Part shown: in pieces, positions 54,868 to 63,027 of the stretch
Position numbering within the stretch: the stretch's first letter is position 1
Layout: every line of letters starts with the position of its first letter
NCBI GenBank assembly: GCA_900472295.1
Contig: UCIA01000007.1
Location: forward strand, 3,686-67,685
Source of the DNA: Hyphomicrobiales bacterium
GTDB taxonomy: Bacteria > Pseudomonadota > Alphaproteobacteria > Rhizobiales > Rhizobiaceae
Length of the DNA: 64,000 nucleotides
Direction: 5' to 3'
Program-made: the position numbers and the translations under genes
Notes under the pieces: generated by a model
Seen by the model: only the letters and a program-made list of their open reading frames with translations
The model's database searches: none
What the model was told of the DNA's origin: nothing

Positions 54868-55128
54868 ATGCGAAAGCTCATTGTTTCGGCAGCCGCCGCT
54901 GCCCTTCTCGCTTCCGGTTCGGTCGCCTTCGCCGCGGTCAAGCACACAACCGGCACGGTCAAGGCCTATGACGGAACGGCCATGAGCCTTGTTCTGGACG
55001 ACGGATCCACCTTTACGCTGCCCCAGACCTTCAAGGATCCAGGCCTGAAGGCTGGCGAAAAGGTCCGCGTTTCCTGGGACATGAGCGGCAAGAACAAAAT
55101 TGCCGAGTCCGTCAAGATCGTGAAGTGA
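54868..55128 (+). CDS. DUF1344 secreted protein
   Basis: An 86-residue precursor with a signal peptide (cleavage near AFAAVK) and a small beta-rich domain: TTGTVKAYDGTAMSLVLDDGSTFTLP, then AGEKVRVSWD. This is the DUF1344 pattern of periplasmic proteins common in Rhizobiales; function is unknown. AGGAG precedes the ATG at 54868. Two hairpins follow the gene. Confidence 0.85.
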   Translation: MRKLIVSAAAAALLASGSVAFAAVKHTTGTVKAYDGTAMSLVLDDGSTFTLPQTFKDPGLKAGEKVRVSWDMSGKNKIAESVKIVK

Positions 55129-55142
55129 CGGCATAGAAGGGA

Positions 55143-55161
55143 CAAGGCCGAATGGGCCTTG
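55143..55161 (+). terminator. Hairpin after the DUF1344 gene
   Basis: CAAGGCC / GGCCTTG with a five-base loop lies 15 bases beyond the stop, without a T run. It may stabilise the mRNA end or terminate weakly. Confidence 0.4.
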
Positions 55162-55180
55162 CCCCGAGGTAGTGTAAGAG

Positions 55181-55207
55181 GGCGGGGCAGCGCTGCTCCG
55201 CCTTTTT
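55181..55207 (+). terminator. Rho-independent terminator
   Basis: GGCGGgGCAGC pairs with GCTGCtCCGCC (one G-T wobble) and runs into five T residues. It is the main terminator downstream of the DUF1344 gene. Confidence 0.75.
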
Positions 55208-55363
55208 CACGACCGCGGCAACCAAAACCGACGAACCGTGTTATGCTTGTTCCCCCGTGCGTGCCCATAAAACCGACTGCTGCGACAGGGCACGAAACAA
55301 AGGTGGCGGAGCTTCGTGTGCCCATGAGAGGCACAGGCTCCCAGGAGGAAAAGGAGACACCCC

Positions 55364-55549
55364 ATGAAGGAATTCCATTGCGGCTCGCTGGTTCCCGGCT
55401 GTGAGTGGCACACCCGTGCCGGCGAGGAAGCCGAGGTCATGCGCCGCGCCGTCGACCACATGCGCGAGACGCATGGCGAAACGGTCATTCGCGAGACGAT
55501 GATCGAGGCGATTCGCTCGCGCATCGAAAAGGTTCGCGACGCGGCCTAA
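55364..55549 (+). CDS. DUF1059 domain small protein
   Basis: A 61-residue protein with the DUF1059 pattern: an N-terminal Cys (FHCGSLVPGCEWHTRAG), then EEAEVMRRAVDHMRETHG. The two Cys and two His spacing suggests a small metal-binding fold, but this is inference. AGGAGAC precedes the ATG. It converges on cca with six bases between stops. Confidence 0.85.
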   Translation: MKEFHCGSLVPGCEWHTRAGEEAEVMRRAVDHMRETHGETVIRETMIEAIRSRIEKVRDAA

Positions 55550-55555
55550 CCACCC

Positions 55556-56827
55556 TTAGGTGGCCCGCAAGGCCTCCGCGGCGCGCTCGAGCAGCGCGTC
55601 GCGTTCGAGCGCAAAGCCGGATCCGATCCATTCCTTTTCAAGGTTTTTGAGGATCGCGCCAAGTTTCGGCCCCGGTGATGCGCCAAGCGCCGCCAGATCG
55701 GCGCCTTTGAGCGGAAACACCGGTTTTTCCCATTTCAGCGCAAAAGCCAGCAAGCGCGAAAACCCGCCGGCCTGAACCAGCGCGTCGTTGTCCTGGAGCG
55801 CGCGCGCCCGCGCTGAAGCGAGCGACAGCCGCAGGCGATCGACAAAACCCTGGCGGTCGCCCAAATAAACTTTCCTGGCCAGTTCCGCTTCGCTCGTCTT
55901 CGGCTCTATGGCCCCCGTCAGCGCCCAGTGGCGCAGGCGATCCGCCTCATTGGTGGACAGTTTCAGCCGCTCCGCCAGTGTCTTCATCCGCGCCGCATCG
56001 GGCGGTACGATCGCCTCCAGCCTGAGCAGCGGATCCGGCGCCCAGCCCAGATCCTTCTCGGTCTTGGTTAGCCCATGGATGGCGTCGATGCCCCATTTCT
56101 CGCTTTCCGGCAGGGCGCTGGTCAGCACACCGGCCTGGCGCATCCACAGCAAGGCGCGTGACGGGTCTGGCGCCGCGAGCAGTTTCTTCAACTCGGACCA
56201 GATGCGCTCGGCCGAGAGTTGGCCGAGCCCCTCCTTGAGCCTTGCGCAGGCTTTCAGCCCCTCGGCATCGGGCCGGCCGTCGCCATACCAGGCGAAAAAG
56301 CGGAAGAAGCGCAGGATACGCAGATAATCTTCGCGAATGCGCTGGTCGGCATCGCCGATGAAACGCAGCCTTCGCGCTTCGATATCGGCGACGCCGCCGA
56401 CCAGGTCGAGCACCGTGCCGTCGGCGTCGGCATAGAGCGCGTTGATGGTGAAATCGCGCCGCTCGGCGTCAGCCTTCCAGTCGCGGCCGAACGATACTTT
56501 GGCGCGGCGCCCATCGGTCTCGATGTCGGCGCGCAGCGTGGTGATCTCATAGGGAGTGCCGCCGGCAATCACAGTGACCGTGCCATGCTCGATCCCGGTC
56601 GGCACCGCCTTGAACCCCGCCGCCTCGGCGCGCCGGATGGTCTCGTCGGGCAGGCAGGTGGTGGCGATGTCGATGTCGGCGACCGGCTGGCCGATCAGCG
56701 CGTTGCGCACCGCGCCGCCGGCGATCCGGGCCTCTTCGCCGTCTTGCGCCAGAATGGAAAGCAGGCGCTGCAGGTTTTTGTCACCGAGCCAATCAGCCTT
56801 GCCCGCCAGCAATATCGGATCACTCAA
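55556..56827 (-). CDS. cca: CCA tRNA nucleotidyltransferase
   Basis: A 423-residue class II nucleotidyltransferase. It has the active-site region IAGGAVRNALIGQPVADIDIA with metal Asp residues, RRDFTINALYAD, LRFIGDADQRIREDYLRILRFFRF and a helical tRNA-binding tail. It adds or repairs the 3' CCA of tRNA. The poly(A)-polymerase branch is related, but this arrangement fits CCA enzymes. It overlaps the NUDIX gene by four bases and is third in the DUF1285-NUDIX-cca operon. Confidence 0.93.
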   Translation of the reverse strand: MSDPILLAGKADWLGDKNLQRLLSILAQDGEEARIAGGAVRNALIGQPVADIDIATTCLPDETIRRAEAAGFKAVPTGIEHGTVTVIAGGTPYEITTLRADIETDGRRAKVSFGRDWKADAERRDFTINALYADADGTVLDLVGGVADIEARRLRFIGDADQRIREDYLRILRFFRFFAWYGDGRPDAEGLKACARLKEGLGQLSAERIWSELKKLLAAPDPSRALLWMRQAGVLTSALPESEKWGIDAIHGLTKTEKDLGWAPDPLLRLEAIVPPDAARMKTLAERLKLSTNEADRLRHWALTGAIEPKTSEAELARKVYLGDRQGFVDRLRLSLASARARALQDNDALVQAGGFSRLLAFALKWEKPVFPLKGADLAALGASPGPKLGAILKNLEKEWIGSGFALERDALLERAAEALRAT

Positions 56828-57459
56828 GCATAGAGCCTTTCATAGAGCGTGCGGATGATGCCGGCAGTGACGCCCCAGATGCGCTGGCCGCCATAGGGCA
56901 TATCGTAGAAAAACCATTCGAGGTCGTTCCACATGCGGCTGTCCCTGGTGTGGTTGGCCGGATCCATCAGGAAGGAAAGCGGCACTTCGAAGGCGGCATC
57001 GACCTCGTCGGCGTTCAAAGTCAGCTGGAAGCCGGGTTGCACAATGCCCAGCACCGGCGCGATGCGATAGCCGCTGCCGGCGACATAATCGGGCATGCGG
57101 CCGATGATCTCGATGCGGTCCTGGCCGAGCCCGATCTCCTCGAAAGTCTCGCGCAGAGCAGCTGCTTCCGGTGTCGGATCGGTCGGATCGATGGTGCCGC
57201 CGGGGAAAGCCACCTGCCCGGAATGGCTTCGCAGCTTTTCCGCCCGCTTGGTCAAGAGCACGGTCGCATCGCGTCCATGATCGACGACCGGAATCAGCAC
57301 CGCGGCATCGCGCAGCGCCTTCAGCTGCTTCAGCCGGGGATGTCCCGGGTTGAAGCGATGGTCGCCATAGTCGTCGCCAGCATGGGCTTCAGCTTGCGCC
57401 GCAACCCGCGCGCGAAAATCCGCTGTGGAAAACGCTGCCGGCGTCACCTGGTCCATCAC
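56824..57459 (-). CDS. NUDIX hydrolase, CoA pyrophosphatase type
   Basis: A 211-residue NUDIX protein. The box is FPGGTIDPTDPTPEAAALRE followed by TFEEIGL, and the upstream KRAEKLRSHSGQVAFPGG is the signature of the CoA diphosphatase (NudL/Pcd1) branch. It likely cleaves CoA or its derivatives to phosphopantetheine and 3',5'-ADP. It overlaps neighbours by four bases on both sides, so the operon is tightly coupled. Confidence 0.9.
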   Translation of the reverse strand: MMDQVTPAAFSTADFRARVAAQAEAHAGDDYGDHRFNPGHPRLKQLKALRDAAVLIPVVDHGRDATVLLTKRAEKLRSHSGQVAFPGGTIDPTDPTPEAAALRETFEEIGLGQDRIEIIGRMPDYVAGSGYRIAPVLGIVQPGFQLTLNADEVDAAFEVPLSFLMDPANHTRDSRMWNDLEWFFYDMPYGGQRIWGVTAGIIRTLYERLYA

Positions 57460-58085
57460 ATGCTCAGCCGCTTCAGTTTTTCCGCCGGCATGATCGGGTA
57501 GACCTCGCCTTTCGAGCGCACGGCAAACATCATCTTGCCGCCGATGTCGATCTCCTCGCCATGTTCGACCAGTTCATACATCACCGGCCGCGCCACCAGC
57601 GCTTCCAGCCGCCCGCGCACCAGCACATAAGGTTTCAGGCCGCCGGTCTCGTCCTCGTCGACGAAGCGCAGCGGATGGCCGGGCCCGGCCTCGACGACAT
57701 CGCCGACATTGGTGCGGAAAGTGATGGTTTGCGCAGCACCCGAGCCGGAAACGTCCATTTCGACGGCAATGAACGGCGCGTCGACGACGCGGATGCCGAC
57801 CCGTTCGACCGGCGTCACCAGATAGGTCTTGCCATCCTCGTCCTTGCGCAAAACGGTGGAAAACAGCTGCACCAGCGGCATACGGCCGATCGGCGTGCCG
57901 AGATAGAACCAGGTGCCGTCCTGCTTGATCTCCATGTCGAGATCACCGCAGAAGTCAGGATTCCAGCGCTCCACCGGCGCCGCACCCTTGCCGGCGCGGG
58001 TAGCGCGCGAGATCAGCGCCTCCAGGCCGCGCGCCTCGGTGGCGCTTGTAAGGCTTTGTTCGCGATGTTCGGAGTGTTCCGTCAT
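57456..58085 (-). CDS. DUF1285 family protein
   Basis: A 209-residue soluble protein matching DUF1285: DLDMEIKQDGTWFYLGTPIGR, LVQLFSTVLRKDEDGKTYLVTPVE and YELVEHGE. No function is established. The ATG at 58085 is preferred; a GTG six bases upstream is possible. It is the first gene of the DUF1285-NUDIX-cca operon and is divergent from the MoxR-type operon, a conserved arrangement in rhizobia from memory. Confidence 0.9.
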   Translation of the reverse strand: MTEHSEHREQSLTSATEARGLEALISRATRAGKGAAPVERWNPDFCGDLDMEIKQDGTWFYLGTPIGRMPLVQLFSTVLRKDEDGKTYLVTPVERVGIRVVDAPFIAVEMDVSGSGAAQTITFRTNVGDVVEAGPGHPLRFVDEDETGGLKPYVLVRGRLEALVARPVMYELVEHGEEIDIGGKMMFAVRSKGEVYPIMPAEKLKRLSM

Positions 58086-58287
58086 GGTCACGAAATAGTC
58101 ACTGTTGTTCCGCTTGTCAGCCTAAGTCTGTGATTTAAGTTCAATAGTAGGCGCCAGGCGAGGCCGAATCGCGGCATTCTGCGGTACTACAGTGCATGTC
58201 GCCCAGGAGTGTCGAGCGGTTCTGGGTCAACGACATGCATCAGAGAGAGATGCAAGCCGGTACTTCCAACACAAGGATCGATGCGGC

Positions 58288-59292
58288 ATGAGCGTAATGG
58301 TCAAGGAAAGCCCGATCAGCGAAAAGGACATGATCGCCCAGGCCGAGACGGCGCTGGCCGATATTTCCAGGATCCGAGACGGCGTTGGCCGCGTCATCTT
58401 CGGCCAGGAAGCGGTGGTCGAGCGCACGCTGGTGGCGCTGCTTGCCGGCGGCCATGCGCTGCTGGTCGGCGTGCCTGGCCTTGCCAAGACCAAGCTGGTC
58501 GAAACGCTCGGCGTCGTGCTCGGCCTCGATTCGCGCCGCATCCAGTTCACCCCCGATTTGATGCCGTCGGACATTCTCGGCTCCGAGGTGATGGAGCAGG
58601 ACGAGGCCGGCAAGCGCTCCTTCCGCTTCATCTCCGGCCCGATCTTCGCGCAATTGCTGATGGCCGACGAAATCAACCGCGCCTCGCCGCGCACGCAATC
58701 GGCGCTGCTGCAGGCGATGCAGGAATATCATGTCACCATCGCCGGCGTTCGCCACGACCTGCCCGCCCCCTTCCATGTGCTGGCGACGCAGAACCCGCTG
58801 GAGCAGGAAGGCACCTATCCCCTGCCCGAAGCGCAGCTCGACCGCTTCCTGATGCAGGTCGACATCCTCTACCCCGAAATCGAGGCTGAACGGCGCATTC
58901 TGCTCGAAACCACCGGCATCGAGGACGCCAAGGCGCAAAACGTGCTGCAGCCGGCGCGGCTGAGGGAAATCCAGATGCTGATCCGCCGCATGCCGGTGCC
59001 CGAAAGCGTCGTCGACGCCATCCTCAAGCTGGTGCGCTCGGCGCGTCCCGGCCAGGGCAATGCCGAGACCGACAAGCACGTCGCCTGGGGTCCGGGCCCG
59101 CGCGCCAGCCAGGCGCTGACGCTCTGCGCCCGCGCCCGTGCCCTTTATGACGGACGGCTGGCGCCGTCGGTCGACGATATCCGCGCGCTGGCCGAGCCGG
59201 TGCTGCAGCACCGCATGGCGCTGACCTTTGCCGCCCGCGCCGAGGGCACGACCGTGCGTGACGTGGTGGCGAAACTGGCCAAAGGCATCTGA
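58288..59292 (+). CDS. MoxR-family AAA+ ATPase
   Basis: A 334-residue AAA+ protein. It has Walker A GVPGLAKT, Walker B LLMADEINRASPRTQSALLQ, sensor 1 VLATQNPLEQEGTYPLPEAQ and the C-terminal lid (HVAWGPGPRASQAL). MoxR ATPases act as chaperones for metal-binding or membrane complexes, typically together with DUF58 and VWA-domain partners, as here. The ATG at 58288 is chosen; upstream frame extension lacks conservation. Its stop overlaps the DUF58 start by one base. Confidence 0.95.
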   Translation: MSVMVKESPISEKDMIAQAETALADISRIRDGVGRVIFGQEAVVERTLVALLAGGHALLVGVPGLAKTKLVETLGVVLGLDSRRIQFTPDLMPSDILGSEVMEQDEAGKRSFRFISGPIFAQLLMADEINRASPRTQSALLQAMQEYHVTIAGVRHDLPAPFHVLATQNPLEQEGTYPLPEAQLDRFLMQVDILYPEIEAERRILLETTGIEDAKAQNVLQPARLREIQMLIRRMPVPESVVDAILKLVRSARPGQGNAETDKHVAWGPGPRASQALTLCARARALYDGRLAPSVDDIRALAEPVLQHRMALTFAARAEGTTVRDVVAKLAKGI

Positions 59293-60203
59293 TGGCGCGT
59301 ATCGGCGAAGCCCAGACACCGGCAGCGACGCGCGACGCGCTCGCCAGGGGCCGGTTGCGGGCTTCGCTGGTTCCCGACCTGCTGGTCGAGGCGCGCCGCA
59401 TCGTCAACACGGTAATCGCCGGCTGGCATGGTCGCCGCAAGCGCGGCATCGGCGAAAATTTCTGGCAGTTCCGGCCCTATGTCGAGGGCGATTCCTCGCG
59501 CATCGACTGGCGTCGTTCGGCCCGCGACGACCATACCTATGTGCGCGACCGCGAATGGGAGGCGGCCCATACAGTGTGGTTGTGGGCCGATCCCTCGCCC
59601 TCAATGCTCTACAAATCGACCGGCGCAACCGTCTCCAAGGAATCGCGCGCACTGGTGTTGGCGCTGGCCATGGCCGAATTGTTGTCGCGCAGCGGCGAGC
59701 GTATCGCCTGGCCGGGCCTGACCGATCCATTCACCGCCCGCAACGGCGCCGAGCGCATCGCGGCGCAGCTGATGCACGCCGCCGACCCGCCGGCAAAGCC
59801 TGATCTCTCCGGCATCCGCCGCTTCTGCGACATCGTCATCGTCAGTGATTTCCTCGATCCGGTCGAAGAGACCATGGAATGGCTCGACGTGCTGGCCCGT
59901 CATGGCGTGCGCGCCCATCTGATCGAGGTCGCCGATCCGGCCGAGGAGACCTTCCCCTATGCCGGCCGCACCGAATTCACCGATCCCGAGACCGGCGACA
60001 AGCTGACCGCCGGCCGCGCCGAAATGCTCGGCGACGACTACCGCCTGCTCTACACCGCCCGCCGCCAGGAACTAGCCAGCTGGTGCAAGCGGCTCGGCTG
60101 GAGCTACACCCTCAACCACACCGACCGCCTCGCCTCCGAAGCGCTGGTCCGTCTCCACATGGCGATGACCGCAGATGGCTTTGCCGGAAGGGCAGTCGCA
60201 TGA
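59292..60203 (+). CDS. DUF58 domain protein
   Basis: A 303-residue protein with the DUF58 core (GENFWQFRPYVEGDSSRIDWRR-like pattern and YVREREWE-type region). A VWA-like C-terminal half includes IVIVSDFLDPVEETMEWLD. It has no membrane segment. DUF58 proteins are partners of MoxR ATPases in aerotolerance and envelope-assembly operons, with an unclear mechanism. It overlaps moxR by one base and the next gene by four. Confidence 0.92.
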   Translation: MARIGEAQTPAATRDALARGRLRASLVPDLLVEARRIVNTVIAGWHGRRKRGIGENFWQFRPYVEGDSSRIDWRRSARDDHTYVRDREWEAAHTVWLWADPSPSMLYKSTGATVSKESRALVLALAMAELLSRSGERIAWPGLTDPFTARNGAERIAAQLMHAADPPAKPDLSGIRRFCDIVIVSDFLDPVEETMEWLDVLARHGVRAHLIEVADPAEETFPYAGRTEFTDPETGDKLTAGRAEMLGDDYRLLYTARRQELASWCKRLGWSYTLNHTDRLASEALVRLHMAMTADGFAGRAVA

Positions 60204-63025
60204 GCTGGCTGCCGCTCTCCTTCGGTGCTCCCATGGTGTTGTGGGGCCTTTTGGCGCTGCCGGTGATCTGGTGGCTGCTCAGGCTCACCCCGCCCAAGCC
60301 GCAGACGGAAGTGTTTCCGCCGCTGAAGATCCTCGCCCGCGTGCTGAAGCGTGAGGAGACCCCGCAACAGAGCCCGTGGTGGCTGACGCTGCTGCGGCTG
60401 CTGATGGCAGCGCTTGTCGTCGCCGCTTTGGCCGAACCCGTCTTCAACCCACGCGAAAAACTGCCGGCCGAGGGTGCGGCCTTGGCGCTGGTCATCGACA
60501 ATGACTGGGCCAGTGCCGCCGACTGGGGCAAGCGCGTCGCCACCGCCCAGCGGCTGATCGCCGATGCCGGCTCGAATGGCGTTCCGGTCGTCATCGCCTT
60601 CACCGCCGAAAAGCCCAACGCCGAGATCGGCCCCTTCGACGCCGCAGCCGCACTCGACCGGCTGCGCGCCGCCAAGCCACGGCCGATCCCGACGGACCGC
60701 CCCGCCGTCTACGCCCGCGTCGCCGGCGTGCTGGAAACCTTGCCCGGCGCCAGCGTTGCCGTGCTGGCCGACGGCCTCGCGGCCAAAGGCGACGAGGCCG
60801 CCTTCAACACGCTGCTGTCGAAAAATGCCGCCCGTGTCGTCTGGGCCAGTTCCGACCGGCTGGCGCTGACCGGGCTGACCAACGCCGAGAACGAGGTCGA
60901 CGGCTTCGCGCTGACCGCCATTCGCGCACCGGGCGATCCGGCCCCGGCGCAGGTCACCGCCGGCGCCTTCGACGACAAGGGCCGCCGCATAGCCGATGCG
61001 ACGCTGACCTTTGCCCCCGGTGAGACCACCGCCACCGGCACGATGGCGGTGCCGTTCGAACTGCGCAACGACTTCGCCTCGATCGCGCTTGATGGCGAGC
61101 GCCAGGCGGGTGCGGTGCGCGTCCTCGACGAAAGCTCCAAGCGCCGCCGCGTTGGGCTGCTGTCGCAGGCCGAGGCCGATCAGGCGCAGCCGCTTCTGTC
61201 ACCGCTCTACTATATCAGGCGCGCGTTGCAGCCCTTCGCCGACCTTGTCGAACCGTCGAGCGCCGATCTCGCCGACGCCATCCCGCAGATCCTCGACCAG
61301 AAGCCGGCGATGATCGTCATGGCCGATATCGGCACCATTCCCGAGCAGGTTCGTCAGCGGCTGGTCGACTGGGTCGATAATGGCGGCACACTGGTGCGCT
61401 TTGCCGGTTCGCGGCTGGCCGCCGCCGGCAATGACGACGATCTTCTGCCGGTCCGGCTGCGCACCGGCGAACGCTCGCTTGGCGGCGCGCTGTCCTGGAC
61501 AACGCCGCAGGCGGTGACGGAATTCCCGAAGAACGGCCCGTTCGCCGACCTCGCGCCGCCGGCCGAGGTCACGGTGAGCCGGCAGGTGCTGGCTGAGCCG
61601 ACGCCCGACATCGTCGAGCGCACCTGGGCAACACTTGCCGACGGCACGCCGCTGGTGACCGGGCTGAAAAAGGGCAAGGGCACGCTGGTGCTGTTCCACG
61701 TTACGCCGGAAGCGACATGGTCCACGCTGCCGATCTCCGGCAGCTTCGTCGAGATGCTGCGGCGCATCGTGCAGCTGTCGCGCAACCAGGGCGCTGCGGT
61801 CGCCAATGCCGAAGCCGCCGCCACGTCGCTGGCGCCCTACCGCATGATCGCGGCCGACGGCACGCTGGTGCCGCCGACGCCGGACGCACGGCCGCTCGTG
61901 CCGAACGCCGGCCCGCTGCCGGTGACGTTCGAGAATCCGCCCGGCCTCTACGGCTCCGAAACCGGCGTCTTCGCCCACAATCTGCTCGATCCGGCGACCG
62001 CCTTCGTGCCGCTGGTGCGACCGCAATTCACGGTGCCGGTGACCAATGTCCAATATGCTTTCGATGAATCGCGCGACCTCAAGGCACCGCTGGTGACCGC
62101 AGCGCTTGTGCTGATGCTGCTCGACACGCTGGCGGTGTTCTGGATGGGCGGGCTGTTGTCGCGCCGGCCGCGCCGCGCCCGCTCGGCCGCGGCAACGACG
62201 GCTGCGCTGCTGCTTGGCCTCGTCATGCTGTTTGGCCATGCCGACCTCGCCCGCGCCGACGATGCCAAACCGGGCGATGCCGCCGCGATCGAGGACATTG
62301 CCAAGACCCGCATCGCCTATGTGCTGACCGGCGTGCCCGGCGACGATGCCATCAGCCGCGCCGGGCTCGAAGGCCTGACCCGCTTCCTCATCGAAAAGAC
62401 CGCACTTGAGCCGGGCGAACCGGCCGGCGTCGACATCTCGAAGGACGAGCTGTCCTTCTATCCGCTGATCTACTGGCCGATCGACCCTTCGGCGCCGATG
62501 CCGAGCCAGGCTTCGATCGCCCGCATCGACGCCTATATGCAGCAGGGCGGCACGGTGCTGTTCGACACGCGCGACCAGTTCGCCAACGGCATCGGCGCGG
62601 ATTCCACGAGCCCGGCGACGGAGCGGCTGCGCGACATCCTCGGCAACCTCAACGTACCGCCGCTGGAGCCGGTGCCGGCCGACCATGTGCTGACCAAATC
62701 CTTCTTCATCCTGCCCGAATTTCCTGGCCGTTTCGCCGGCAGCCCGCTCTGGGTCGAAGCCTCGCTGGAGGCCAGCAATGCCGAGAACCGGCCGGTGCGC
62801 GTCGGCGATGGTGTCTCGCCGATCCTGATCACCGCCAATGATTTTGCCGGCGCCTGGGCCGTCGATGAGAATGGCGATGCACTCTTGCCGACCGTGCCGT
62901 CTGACCCGATGCAGCGCATCTATGCGCTGCGAGCCGGCGTCAACATCATGATGTACATGCTGACCGGCAACTACAAATCCGACCAGGTGCATGTGCCGAT
63001 ACTGCTCGAACGGCTGGGGCAGTAG
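60200..63025 (+). CDS. BatA/DUF4159 membrane protein
   Basis: A 941-residue protein. The N-terminal BatA-type segment has two helices (SFGAPMVLWGLLALPVIWWLL; LLRLLMAALVVAALAEP). A long periplasmic or cytosolic VWA/GATase-like region follows, then two more helices near residues 635-690 and a C-terminal DUF4159 domain (about 710-941: YPLIYWPIDPSAPMPS, QGGTVLFDTRDQF). It is probably a membrane partner of the MoxR-DUF58 pair. The start at 60200 overlaps the DUF58 stop; the much longer upstream frame is spurious. Confidence 0.9.
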   Translation: MSWLPLSFGAPMVLWGLLALPVIWWLLRLTPPKPQTEVFPPLKILARVLKREETPQQSPWWLTLLRLLMAALVVAALAEPVFNPREKLPAEGAALALVIDNDWASAADWGKRVATAQRLIADAGSNGVPVVIAFTAEKPNAEIGPFDAAAALDRLRAAKPRPIPTDRPAVYARVAGVLETLPGASVAVLADGLAAKGDEAAFNTLLSKNAARVVWASSDRLALTGLTNAENEVDGFALTAIRAPGDPAPAQVTAGAFDDKGRRIADATLTFAPGETTATGTMAVPFELRNDFASIALDGERQAGAVRVLDESSKRRRVGLLSQAEADQAQPLLSPLYYIRRALQPFADLVEPSSADLADAIPQILDQKPAMIVMADIGTIPEQVRQRLVDWVDNGGTLVRFAGSRLAAAGNDDDLLPVRLRTGERSLGGALSWTTPQAVTEFPKNGPFADLAPPAEVTVSRQVLAEPTPDIVERTWATLADGTPLVTGLKKGKGTLVLFHVTPEATWSTLPISGSFVEMLRRIVQLSRNQGAAVANAEAAATSLAPYRMIAADGTLVPPTPDARPLVPNAGPLPVTFENPPGLYGSETGVFAHNLLDPATAFVPLVRPQFTVPVTNVQYAFDESRDLKAPLVTAALVLMLLDTLAVFWMGGLLSRRPRRARSAAATTAALLLGLVMLFGHADLARADDAKPGDAAAIEDIAKTRIAYVLTGVPGDDAISRAGLEGLTRFLIEKTALEPGEPAGVDISKDELSFYPLIYWPIDPSAPMPSQASIARIDAYMQQGGTVLFDTRDQFANGIGADSTSPATERLRDILGNLNVPPLEPVPADHVLTKSFFILPEFPGRFAGSPLWVEASLEASNAENRPVRVGDGVSPILITANDFAGAWAVDENGDALLPTVPSDPMQRIYALRAGVNIMMYMLTGNYKSDQVHVPILLERLGQ

Positions 63026-63027
63026 AT